Assembly (NCBI GenBank): GCA_030632925.1
Contig: DAOVTU010000029.1
Coordinates: 1 to 12,314 of the forward strand
DNA from: Candidatus Krumholzibacteriia bacterium
GTDB lineage: Bacteria; Krumholzibacteriota; Krumholzibacteriia; LZORAL124-64-63
DNA length: 12,314 nucleotides
Direction: 5' to 3'
The translations under genes and the position numbers were made by a program. The notes under the pieces were generated by a model, which was given only the letters and a program-made list of their open reading frames with translations, ran no database searches and was not told the DNA's origin. Every line of letters begins with the position of its first letter. Position 1 is the first letter of the stretch. This document shows positions 1 to 9,394 of the stretch, piece by piece.

Positions 1-581
1 GGGATCAGTCCCACGTACCAGAACAGCGCGGAAACCGTGCCGTAGATGCTGACCGCGAACACGTCCCACAGCAGCGGGCTGCGGAAGTTGGGCCACATGG
101 CCTGGTAGTTCGGAATCGGGAACAGCCAGTAGACAACCCAAACGCGGCCGACATGAATACCGGGGAAAATCCCGGCACAGATGACGGCGAAGATTGTCAT
201 CGCTTCGGCAAAACGGTTGATGCCGGTGCGCCATTTCTGACGCAGCAAAAACAGAATGGCCGAGATCAACGTGCCGGCGTGGCCGATGCCCACCCAGAAC
301 ACGAAGTTCACGATGGCCCAACCCCAACTGACCGGATTGTTCAGACCCCAGACTCCCACACCCTTGACAAAAAGGTATCCGATCATCAGGAAGAGAATGC
401 CCGTCAGGCCGGTGGTGAACGCGAAAGCCACGTACCAGGCCAGAGGTGTTTTTCTCTCCAGCACAATGTCCGATACCAACTCCGTGATCGAAGTCAGGTC
501 ATGGTCGCCCAAAACCAGTTCAACCGGCTTGGTCGGGTCGTCGATTGTGTTGTCAAAAGGGTCGGTGACCGACGATTTCAT
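1..581 (-). CDS. actC: ActC, NrfD-like membrane subunit of alternative complex III (partial)
   Basis: The first 193 residues are visible; the gene runs off the left edge, and NrfD-family ActC proteins are usually about 450-480 residues. ActC is an integral membrane subunit that takes part in quinol oxidation and energy coupling in ACIII, the bc1-independent quinol:electron-acceptor oxidoreductase. After a hydrophilic N-terminus (about 1-47) come hydrophobic helices near 48-73, 86-113, 126-153 and 170-192. The stretch around 97-115, with GIGHAGTLISA, and the later FPGIHVGRVW are typical of ActC. The ATG at 581 is preceded by TGGAG about ten bases upstream. It lies 95 bases after the actB stop on the same strand, matching the usual actA-actB-actC order. 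A generic NrfD/PsrC protein of another complex is possible but unlikely beside actA and actB. Confidence 0.93.
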   Translation of the reverse strand, partial: MKSSVTDPFDNTIDDPTKPVELVLGDHDLTSITELVSDIVLERKTPLAWYVAFAFTTGLTGILFLMIGYLFVKGVGVWGLNNPVSWGWAIVNFVFWVGIGHAGTLISAILFLLRQKWRTGINRFAEAMTIFAVICAGIFPGIHVGRVWVVYWLFPIPNYQAMWPNFRSPLLWDVFAVSIYGTVSALFWYVGLI

Positions 582-676
582 ACTTCAGGCTCCAGTTCCG
601 TTTTTACGGCTTCCCGGTAACGCAACGATTTCTGTTTTCCCGATCGCGGGGCCCGCAGGCCACCGCTGCTATATTT

Positions 677-3600
677 CTATCCGTGGCCCTGCTCGGCGTG
701 GCCACCCTGCTCTTCACCATGACCTGCATCATGACCACCACCGTGCGCCTCGGCCGGCTCGATGGCCAGATTCGGGTTCCGGATGCGGGCCATGTAGAAG
801 GTGCGGGGCTTCAGGTGCAGGTAGTTCAGCAAGTCGTACGACCGGCTGGCTTCGCGCAGCTTGCTGACCCGGCTGTCCTTGTCATTCAGATCGCCAAAGA
901 CGATGGCATCGGAGGGACAGGTCTGGGCGCAGGCCGGCGTCACGTCGCCATCCTCGATGCCACGACCCTCGACCCGGGTATCCACCCGCGCCGTCTCGAT
1001 GCGCTGCACGCAGTAGGTGCATTTTTCCATGACGCCGCGCGAACGCACCGTCACGTCCGGATTCAGGACCAGACGCTGGGTCTCGGTCAAATCCTCAAAA
1101 TTGTTGAACCAGTTGAAGCGCCGCACTTTATAGGGGCAGTTATTGCTGCAATAACGCGTGCCCACGCAGCGGTTGTACACCATCGCGTTGAGGCCTTCAT
1201 CGGTGTGCATGGTGGCCGCCACGGGGCAAACCTGCTCGCAGGGAGCCATCTCGCACTGGGCACAACCCACCGGTTGCTGGGCCACCTTGGGAGCGTCCAT
1301 GTCGCCCATGAAGTAGCGGTCCATCCGGACCCAGGACATTTCACGGCCACGGGCGACCTCGTCCTTGCCCACGACCGCGACGTTGTTCTCGGCCTGACAG
1401 CCGACCACACACGCGTTGCAACCGTTGCAAAGGTTCAGGTCGATGGCCATGCCCCACTTGTAACCCGTGTACTCCCACTCTTTCCAGAGCGACTCAAGCG
1501 GCGGACTGTGGATGCCCAGATGATCGACGAAGTTCTCGTCGGCCTTGTACTCTTCCAGGTTGCCTTCGCGCACCAGATTCGGCACGCGTTTCTGGATCTC
1601 GTCGGCGCCGGCCTGGTCAATGGCGTGGTGATCCTGGGTGGTGGCCAGCAGGTAGGTTTCGCCGGTTTTGGTCAGCTTCAGGCCCGTGCCGTGATGCTGG
1701 TTTTCCCAGGTCCGCAAGGCATAGGAGTTGAAGCCTGCGCCATTGCCCACGCGGCCGGCGTCATCGCGACCGTAACCCAAATTGACCGTGACCGAATACT
1801 TGGCCTGGCCGGGCAACACATAAACAGCCATGTCCAACTGACGGCCCTGGTAATCCATGGTCACCATGTCGCCGTGCTTGATGCCGGTCTCGTTCGACAG
1901 CGCCGGACTGATCAAGGCCGCGTTGTCCCAGGTCAGCTTGGTCATGAAGTCGGGCATTTCCTGGAGCCAGGCGTTGTCGGCAAAGCGGCCGTCAAACGTG
2001 GACTGATCCTGCATGAAGCAGATTTCCAGGTTGTCCGCAGTTAAAGTCGAGCCGTGGCCCGGTGCCTTCAGCGGCGATCCCGCCAAAGCCAACTGTTGGC
2101 CGTGGGCCTGGCCACTGTCGCGGCGGAAGCCGTCATGAATGAAGGCGCGCCATTTTTTCTCGAAGCCGTTGTTGTCTACCGGAGCGGCACCGTTGCCACC
2201 GGTCATGGCGTAGAAACTGTCGCGGGCAATTTCATAACCCGAGCGCGGCGTGGTGTCGGCCAATACGCTTAGCACTTCGTTGACGCTCTTGCCGTCATAC
2301 AAAGGCGCGATCAGCGGCTGCACCGACATGTGGGTCATGTCCCAGCCCATGGCGTCGCCCCAGCTCTCGAGGTAGTGAGCCTGCGGGATGTGCCAGGTGC
2401 TCTGAGCACTGGTGGCGTCATTGCGCGTCGCCAAGTGGATGCGGTGCTTGGCCTTGAGCATGGCCTCGCCAAACTTCAAATCGACCGGCGCGTTGTAGAC
2501 GGGGTTGCCGCCCAGAATCACCAGGGTGTCGATGTTGCCCTTGTTCAGGTTCTGAACCAACTCGGGCAGGAAGCGGATTTGCGGCGTATTGATGGGCAGG
2601 TAACTGATGGCGTGGCCCGTATTGCCCAGCGCCTCGTTCAGCACGTGCAGCAGGGCGTGGGTATCGCCATCCTGCCGGATGCCCGCCAGCAACAGACCAT
2701 GGCCACGATGGGCCATCAGGTCCTTGGCCAGCTCGGCGATGTGCTCGCCACCGGCGTGATGTCCACGCCATTTCGTGAGTTCACCACGGTCAACGCCCGC
2801 GCCTTGGGGCAGGGGCAGCCCTTCACCCAAAACCAGCTCAGCCGCCAACGCCCACACGGCCGCGGCGATGTCGCCCGACGCGGTTGGGAAGCGGTGGTCG
2901 GCCATACCGCCGGTGATGCTATATGTGTTCTCGAAGCAGTACAGGCGGTTCATGTGTCCGTCTTCGGGACGACGTCCGGCCGAGAACTGCTTGCTATTGC
3001 GCAGAGCCGTCGGATGGTCCTGCAGCATGTTCGCGTCGAAGTCGACAATCACCTGGGCCTGATCCAGATCCAACTGGCTCAGTGCACCGGTACCGAAGGC
3101 CTTCTTGGCGCCCATCATCTCGTTGACGCGGCACACCGGCTCCCACAGGTAGATGCCCGCACCGGCCTGGCCGAGGCGCACCATCAGGCCGTTGGTGGCT
3201 GGCGATGTCGAGGCCCCATTGAGGATCGCCACGCGACCCAGGTTGCCACTGACATTGGCTTGCGCGAAGGCTGTAAAATCTTCCCAGGACGCATGTTTCC
3301 CGTTGGCACCCAACAACTTCTGGCTGCGGTCCGGATCATAGACATCCAGCACGCTGGCCTGGGCGAAGGCGCTGGTGGCGCCCTGGCTCAAGCCAAATTC
3401 GGGGTTGCCATCGATCTTGATCGGGCGGCCGTCGTAGCTGGTGGCCATGACACCCAATGCAATTGGGCCGAGCTCCATCGTGGTCGCAAACTGCATCGGC
3501 TTGCCCGGAATAACGCCTTCGGGGCGCGCGGCAAAAGGCACGATTTTTTCTTCGGGCCAGCGGCAACCGGTCAGCGAGGCCATGGCGATCGAGGCGGACA

Positions 3601-3778
3601 TGACCTGCAGAAAACGCCGGCGGGTCAACCCATCGGCCGGGGCATCAATGCCCGCGGGAAATTCGTTCTCCACCTGGCTGCGATACTCGTCGGTATCGGC
3701 CAGTTCCTGCAGGCTGCGCCAGTAGTTCTTTTCGTGGCCGGGGCCACCGCTGCTCTGCACGTTCTTCATCTCGGACAT
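677..3778 (-). CDS. actB: ActB, fused molybdopterin-fold and Fe-S subunit of alternative complex III
   Basis: 1033 residues. ActB is the largest ACIII subunit and passes electrons from quinol oxidation through iron-sulfur clusters in the periplasm. Residues 18-41 match the extended Tat domain of this family (NYWRSLQELADT...). A Tat signal with RRRFLQ (53-58) and a possible lipobox LTGC (69-72) follows. Residues about 75-760 form the molybdopterin-oxidoreductase-like part, which in known ACIII binds no molybdenum cofactor. The ferredoxin part (about 775-1000) has Cys784/787/790/794, 839/842/847/851, 871/877/881 and 920/923/950/954. That is three 4Fe-4S sets plus a three-Cys set in which Thr874 replaces Cys, as expected for the 3Fe-4S cluster. 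The tail 1011-1033 is Gly/His-rich. I chose ATG 3778 because AGGGAAGG lies just upstream; the frame stays open further up but would overlap actA. It lies 25 bases behind actA. Confidence 0.96.
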   Translation of the reverse strand: MSEMKNVQSSGGPGHEKNYWRSLQELADTDEYRSQVENEFPAGIDAPADGLTRRRFLQVMSASIAMASLTGCRWPEEKIVPFAARPEGVIPGKPMQFATTMELGPIALGVMATSYDGRPIKIDGNPEFGLSQGATSAFAQASVLDVYDPDRSQKLLGANGKHASWEDFTAFAQANVSGNLGRVAILNGASTSPATNGLMVRLGQAGAGIYLWEPVCRVNEMMGAKKAFGTGALSQLDLDQAQVIVDFDANMLQDHPTALRNSKQFSAGRRPEDGHMNRLYCFENTYSITGGMADHRFPTASGDIAAAVWALAAELVLGEGLPLPQGAGVDRGELTKWRGHHAGGEHIAELAKDLMAHRGHGLLLAGIRQDGDTHALLHVLNEALGNTGHAISYLPINTPQIRFLPELVQNLNKGNIDTLVILGGNPVYNAPVDLKFGEAMLKAKHRIHLATRNDATSAQSTWHIPQAHYLESWGDAMGWDMTHMSVQPLIAPLYDGKSVNEVLSVLADTTPRSGYEIARDSFYAMTGGNGAAPVDNNGFEKKWRAFIHDGFRRDSGQAHGQQLALAGSPLKAPGHGSTLTADNLEICFMQDQSTFDGRFADNAWLQEMPDFMTKLTWDNAALISPALSNETGIKHGDMVTMDYQGRQLDMAVYVLPGQAKYSVTVNLGYGRDDAGRVGNGAGFNSYALRTWENQHHGTGLKLTKTGETYLLATTQDHHAIDQAGADEIQKRVPNLVREGNLEEYKADENFVDHLGIHSPPLESLWKEWEYTGYKWGMAIDLNLCNGCNACVVGCQAENNVAVVGKDEVARGREMSWVRMDRYFMGDMDAPKVAQQPVGCAQCEMAPCEQVCPVAATMHTDEGLNAMVYNRCVGTRYCSNNCPYKVRRFNWFNNFEDLTETQRLVLNPDVTVRSRGVMEKCTYCVQRIETARVDTRVEGRGIEDGDVTPACAQTCPSDAIVFGDLNDKDSRVSKLREASRSYDLLNYLHLKPRTFYMARIRNPNLAIEPAEAHGGGHDAGHGEEQGGHAEQGHG

Positions 3779-3784
3779 TCTAAA

Positions 3785-3792
3785 CCTTCCCT
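3785..3792 (-). promoter_or_regulatory. Ribosome binding site of actB
   Basis: AGGGAAGG on the minus strand ends six bases before the ATG at 3778. It decides the actB start, because the reading frame remains open upstream into the actA gene. Confidence 0.7.
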
Positions 3793-3803
3793 GACGACGA
3801 CAC

Positions 3804-4541
3804 CTACCGGTGGCAGGTCGTGCAGTCGGTGGACGGATTGATGTTGTGTTCGGCCCGCAACTGGGCACCCAAAACAGCCGGATCTCCCGCGGGAGTCCAG
3901 GTCATGTCGGTCACGAATTCCTGGGGACGCAGATTCGCATCGGGATTGCGATGGCACTCGATGCACCACCCCATGGTCAGCGGCTCGGTCTGTTCCACGA
4001 CGGCCATGCGGTTGACCTGGCCGTGGCAACTCACGCAGCCCACACCCGACTGGATGTGTCCCGCATGGTTGAAATACACGAAGTCCGGCAGGTCATGAAC
4101 GCGGACCCAGGGGATGGGCTCGCCGGTGGTCGCGCTCTCACGCACCATCGCCAACTGCGCGCTCTCGGTCTTGACCGTGGCGTGGCAGTTCATGCAGGTC
4201 GCTGTCGCCGGCAAAGTGGCCTTGGCCGTGGTTTCCACGCCCAGATGGCAATAACGGCAATCAATGCCGAGATCCCCCGCATGCAGCGCATGACTGTAGG
4301 GCACCGGTTGTTCGGGCGCGTAGCCCATGGCCGACATTTCCGGCGAAAATACGCCGGTGATCAACACCACTGCATACAGCAGTCCACCCATTGCCAGAAG
4401 AGCCGTGCCCTCGCGCAACAGGTTCACCCACTTGGGGAAAACAAACTTGTCCGTGGTATTGTCAGTACCAGTGGTGTTGTCAGGACCCTGGTCCTGGTTC
4501 TGATCAAAATTTTCCGGAGCCAAGCGACTCTCCCCCTTCAT
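3804..4541 (-). CDS. actA: ActA, membrane-anchored pentahaem cytochrome c of alternative complex III
   Basis: 245 residues from the ATG at 4541. ActA carries electrons within ACIII on the periplasmic side. Five c-type haem sites are visible: CRYCH (95-99), CMNCH (116-120), CVSCH (169-173), CIECH (193-197) and CTTCH (240-244). The last lies one residue from the C-terminus. A single hydrophobic segment (about 46-64) follows a polar, Asn/Asp/Thr-rich N-terminus and should act as an uncleaved membrane anchor. Five haems, the one anchor and a position directly before actB identify ActA rather than a generic multihaem cytochrome. The start is uncertain: the ATG has only a weak Shine-Dalgarno, while TTG at 4523 (codon 7) has AAGGGGGAG six bases ahead. 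A near-consensus promoter lies at 4641-4669. Confidence 0.95.
   Translation of the reverse strand: MKGESRLAPENFDQNQDQGPDNTTGTDNTTDKFVFPKWVNLLREGTALLAMGGLLYAVVLITGVFSPEMSAMGYAPEQPVPYSHALHAGDLGIDCRYCHLGVETTAKATLPATATCMNCHATVKTESAQLAMVRESATTGEPIPWVRVHDLPDFVYFNHAGHIQSGVGCVSCHGQVNRMAVVEQTEPLTMGWCIECHRNPDANLRPQEFVTDMTWTPAGDPAVLGAQLRAEHNINPSTDCTTCHR
4530..4538 (-). promoter_or_regulatory. Purine-rich ribosome-binding-like site inside the first codons of actA
   Basis: AAGGGGGAG on the minus strand is six bases upstream of an in-frame TTG (4523-4521). The annotated ATG (4541) has no comparable site, so translation of ActA may begin at TTG, giving a protein shorter by six residues. Neither choice alters the membrane anchor or the haem motifs. 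Confidence 0.45.
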
Positions 4542-4640
4542 CCACGATGAAAGTTGAAGCGCTGTCCCAGGGCTTTAAGCGCTGGAACGTGCGGGATTCA
4601 CGCATTATTCAATTCTGGTTTTCTCTGGCGGATCGGGCAG

Positions 4641-4669
4641 ATAATAATGCGGTGTCGGAATCCTGACAA
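4641..4669 (-). promoter_or_regulatory. Probable sigma70-type promoter of the act operon
   Basis: On the minus strand TTGTCA (4669-4664) and TATTAT (4646-4641) are separated by exactly 17 bases. Each hexamer matches the consensus at 5 of 6 positions. Transcription should start near 4634, giving a leader of about 90-110 bases before actA. It is the best promoter match I found in the window. This is a pattern match only. Confidence 0.65.
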
Positions 4670-4686
4670 CGGAAAAAACAGGACCA

Positions 4687-4715
4687 AATGGGCGGTTTTA
4701 AGCAAAAACCCCATT
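4687..4715. repeat. Bulged inverted repeat just upstream of the act promoter
   Basis: AATGG-GC-GGTTTT (4687-4699) pairs with AAAACC-CCATT (4705-4715): 11 base pairs with a two-base bulge and a five-base loop. It ends 18 bases upstream of the -35 element of the act promoter. It could be a regulator binding site or the end of a transcript. There is no U-run directly after it on either strand, so a simple terminator is doubtful. Confidence 0.45.
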
Positions 4716-5113
4716 CGCCCCTCTATTTAACGAAAGAACTCCAACTGGCACAGACGGGCCAATACTCGGGCCATCAGACCAGCGCTCGGGTCATTGGAAA
4801 GGAACCCACCGCCCAAACGCCACCACAAATTCCACTTCAACCCGCTCTATTCAGTCCCCAAAAGTCGGATTGCAAAAGCCGGACTATTAAGGCATCCGCA
4901 CCCCTTATCGGGACTAAACAGGTCGTCATCATCACCTCAATTGGCCGCAATTTCAACGAGATCTTTTGCCACCGCATTTTTACCACGGCAGACCTCACCT
5001 TATTGCAACACCAAATCCGGACGAAAACTATCCGCCTCAGGCCCTAAAAGCAAACCTGACGCGACAATATTTTCCCAGAACCCTGTTCGTGGCGTCTCGT
5101 CGAATCTCTCCTA

Positions 5114-5132
5114 CCTTGTCTGCCAAACAAGG
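5114..5132. repeat. Short inverted repeat before the DUF255 gene
   Basis: CCTTGT (5114-5119) and ACAAGG (5127-5132) are perfect arms around a seven-base spacer, 26 bases ahead of the start codon at 5159. The element could be an operator or a leader hairpin. The AAGGA in its right arm is too far from the ATG to serve as a normal ribosome binding site. Confidence 0.35.
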
Positions 5133-5158
5133 AACGCCTCCAACGAAACACGGTACAA

Positions 5159-7363
<2,205 letters not shown>

Positions 7364-7425
7364 GGTTGTGCCCCTGAAATTGTGTCCGCCCGAATCTGGG
7401 TGTCTTGAGCTGGACGTTTAGAACG

Positions 7426-7451
7426 GAAATCCCGCACACGTGCGGGATTTC
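7426..7451. terminator. Probable bidirectional terminator between convergent genes
   Basis: GAAATCCCGCAC (7426-7437) and GTGCGGGATTTC (7440-7451) are perfect 12-base arms separated by two bases. In RNA this gives at least 10-11 pairs around a small loop. It lies 63 bases after the stop of the plus-strand gene and 33 bases beyond the stop of the minus-strand operon. The T-rich end of each arm gives a modest U-stretch on both strands, but no long U-run follows. Confidence 0.75.
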
Positions 7452-7483
7452 TGCATTTAGAATCAAAACTCCTGGAGCACAAC

Positions 7484-8809
7484 CTAAACCATGTATTTGG
7501 TATCAGAGGTGAGGGTGGGATAGGCCCACATCATCTCCTTGAACACCTCAGCCGCCTGCCCACTTTTCATCGCCAGCGCAAACAGGTTGATCATATCCCC
7601 CGCGCCATGACCAAACACATGGGCGCCCACGATCATCCCGTCGTAATCAGTCTGCCTTTTGGCCAGCCCCACCTGCTCCCCCCCCCTCCGTTTGTGGTGC
7701 TTGCCTGTCTTCTTGCCCCTTTGCACCTGAACCGACATGCCCTGCTCCTGTGCCTGGTTTTCCGTCAGCCCAACGGTCGCCAATTGAGGCTCCGTGAAGC
7801 ACACACTGGGCACTGTCGCGTAGTCCATTTCCATCGCCTTGCCGACGATATTTTCGGCCGCCACCTGGGCTTCGCGGTCAGCCACCGGTGCCAAAGCCAT
7901 GGTGCGCGCGCAATCGCCGACGGCATAGAGACCCGAGTGGCCTTCAACACGCATGTTCTTGCCAACAACCAACCCGCGAGGATCCGCGTCAAGATTCAGC
8001 GCCGCGAGGTTCAATTCACCGAGGCTGGCCACCCGACCCGCGGTGACAAAGACGGCCGCAGCTTCGTGCGACTCGCCGTTCTCACAATGCACCTGAACAC
8101 CATTTTCCGTGCGCACCATCTCCACCGGTTTCTGCCCCGTAAGCACGGCTACACCCGCCTCACGTGAAGCAGCTACTGTCGCATTGACCATTTCCTCATC
8201 AAACTGCCGCAACACACGATCGGACTTGTTGAGGATCGTGACCTGCGCGCCATAGGCCGCCGCCACATGGGCAAACTCAAAGGAAATGTAGCCGCCGCCG
8301 ATAAAAATAATCGAATCCGGCAGTTCCTTTTGAGCCAGAAAGTCATTGCTCGTCAGGCCCAACTCGCCACCCGGAATATCCAGGCGGCGCGGCGTGGCGC
8401 CGGTGGCCAGCACGATGTTTTCGGCCTGCAGTTCCACATCGCCAACAGTCAGCCTGCCAGCACTCTCGAAGCGCGCCGTGCCACGATAGAGACTGGCGCC
8501 GATTTTATCGTAAAACGCCACCGTATTGCCGGGCACCGCATCGGTGAACTCGCTCTTGAAAGTTGCAGTGTCCGCCCAGTTCAGCTCCGGCGGCCTCACC
8601 ACGCCCTTGCCCTGCAGGTGCTGCCCAAGGCGGGCCAGTTCGGCCTGCACCACAAAGAATTTCTTGGGCTGACAACCATGCAAGGCGCAAACACCACCGG
8701 GCGTGCCCTTCTCCACCACAGCCACCGACTTGCCCGCCTGGCGGCAAATTTTGGCCACGTTGTATCCCGAGGTGCCGCTGCCGACAACAATGACATCGTA
8801 CTTTTTCAT
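7484..8809 (-). CDS. FAD-dependent pyridine nucleotide-disulfide oxidoreductase, glutathione reductase/dihydrolipoamide dehydrogenase-like
   Basis: 441 residues from ATG 8809; a TTG directly before it at 8812 could add one residue. It probably moves electrons from NAD(P)H through FAD and a redox disulfide to an unknown substrate in the cytoplasm. FAD-binding GSGTSG is at 10-15, redox motif GGVCALHGCQPKK has Cys41 and Cys46 (CX4C), the NAD(P) motif GGGYIS is at 171-176, and YAVGDC is near 296-301. The C-terminus reads YPTLTSD where classical enzymes have HPTxxE, so the catalytic His-Glu pair is absent. Some GGTCALRGCDPKK-type relatives share this. Residues about 365-377 are unusually basic (GKKTGKHHKRRGG) and encoded by a nine-G run. 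It is the last gene of the six-gene operon, 18-21 bases after the PNPOx gene. Mercuric or lipoamide reductase activity should not be assumed. Confidence 0.88.
   Translation of the reverse strand: MKKYDVIVVGSGTSGYNVAKICRQAGKSVAVVEKGTPGGVCALHGCQPKKFFVVQAELARLGQHLQGKGVVRPPELNWADTATFKSEFTDAVPGNTVAFYDKIGASLYRGTARFESAGRLTVGDVELQAENIVLATGATPRRLDIPGGELGLTSNDFLAQKELPDSIIFIGGGYISFEFAHVAAAYGAQVTILNKSDRVLRQFDEEMVNATVAASREAGVAVLTGQKPVEMVRTENGVQVHCENGESHEAAAVFVTAGRVASLGELNLAALNLDADPRGLVVGKNMRVEGHSGLYAVGDCARTMALAPVADREAQVAAENIVGKAMEMDYATVPSVCFTEPQLATVGLTENQAQEQGMSVQVQRGKKTGKHHKRRGGEQVGLAKRQTDYDGMIVGAHVFGHGAGDMINLFALAMKSGQAAEVFKEMMWAYPTLTSDTKYMV
7678..7686. repeat. Nine-base homopolymer (C9, read as G9 in the gene)
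   Basis: The coding strand reads AGG GGG GGG GAG inside the FAD oxidoreductase gene. Runs of this length are prone to slippage and to sequencing error. The frames before and after both match the family, so the present length leaves the gene intact. Confidence 0.8.
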
Positions 8810-8830
8810 CAAACTTCTCTCTGGTAAAGT

Positions 8831-9394
8831 TCAGGTTTCCAACTGGGCCAGGCCCTCGCGAATCTGCTCATGGGTAAATCGGGGCGTGATGTGTTGCTGG
8901 CAATTCCAGTCGTAGGCCTTGACCGTAAAAACCATCAGGCGCTCCACCGCCGCACCGTACTCAGGGTCGCTCGCCGCAGCGAACAACTCCGGATTTTCGC
9001 TCGACTCCACGACCTCGGCTTCGGCCCAGATTTTTAGGCGATTTCGAGACGGATAATCTATGAGGAACAGCACCACCCGACCACCAGCGTTGATGTTACC
9101 CACGCTGATGTACTGGCGATTGCCGCGGTAGTCGGCCATGGCCAGGGTGGTCTCGTTGATGACCTTGAGAAAACCCAATGGCCCGCCCCGATGCTGCATG
9201 TACGGCCACCCGTTTTCACCCACGGTGGCCACGTAAAAACTGTCCCGCGTTTCGATGAAGGGGATTTCCCGCTCCGTGAGCACGAACCGATCGCCTGAAC
9301 CCTCCATGGACTCGTTGCCCCGGCGCGAACCGTACTGCTCCTGGGCATCCTTCACGCTTTGGGTGTAGGCCAGATCGGTAAAATTCCGGTTCAT
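8831..9394 (-). CDS. Pyridoxamine 5'-phosphate oxidase-like flavin-binding protein
   Basis: 187 residues with the split beta-barrel pattern of PNPOx-like proteins. The core reads DSFYVATVGENGWPYMQHR (51-69), then GPLGFLKV (71-78), DYRGNRQYISVGNI (88-101) and GRVVLFLIDYPSRNRLKIWAEAEVV across 105-129. Such proteins bind FMN, F420 or related cofactors and often reduce or sequester small electrophiles; true PNPOx in vitamin B6 synthesis has a different C-terminus. Its ATG overlaps the nitroreductase stop codon in ATGA (9391-9394), and a GGAG lies eight bases upstream, so translation is likely coupled. The lone Cys165 near the C-terminus has no clear partner. The exact substrate is unknown. Confidence 0.87.
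   Translation of the reverse strand: MNRNFTDLAYTQSVKDAQEQYGSRRGNESMEGSGDRFVLTEREIPFIETRDSFYVATVGENGWPYMQHRGGPLGFLKVINETTLAMADYRGNRQYISVGNINAGGRVVLFLIDYPSRNRLKIWAEAEVVESSENPELFAAASDPEYGAAVERLMVFTVKAYDWNCQQHITPRFTHEQIREGLAQLET

Larger units (their letters stand above)
4542..5158. other. 617-base non-coding region between divergent actA and the DUF255 gene
   Basis: The region is visibly richer in A+T than the flanking genes. It holds the act promoter (4641-4669), a bulged hairpin (4687-4715) and a 6-bp inverted repeat before the plus-strand gene (5114-5132). It also has three loosely similar words near 4753-4795: ACGGGCCAAT, TCGGGCCATC and TCGGGTCATT. Short open frames here, such as 4688-5047 and 4794-5198, have no recognisable protein features and are probably chance. 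I found no convincing plus-strand promoter. Confidence 0.6.

Noticed and set aside
642..655. GC palindrome GCGGGGCCCGC between actB and actC as a terminator.
   Set aside because: The loop would be a single base and no U-run follows; actC must be read through this gap with actB.
2330..3841. Long open frame (503 codons) on the plus strand opposite actB, and a similar one at 683-2044.
   Set aside because: Both lie exactly antisense to the clear ActB protein and show no recognisable domain. High-G+C coding DNA commonly leaves the opposite strand open.
3779..3868. N-terminal extension of ActB to 3868.
   Set aside because: It would overlap the last haem-binding codons of actA. The family's extended Tat domain starts just after the ATG at 3778.
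8831..9394. True pyridoxine phosphate oxidase (pdxH) for vitamin B6 synthesis.
   Set aside because: It lacks the usual PdxH C-terminal region and sits in a redox operon, so only the general PNPOx-like fold is supported.
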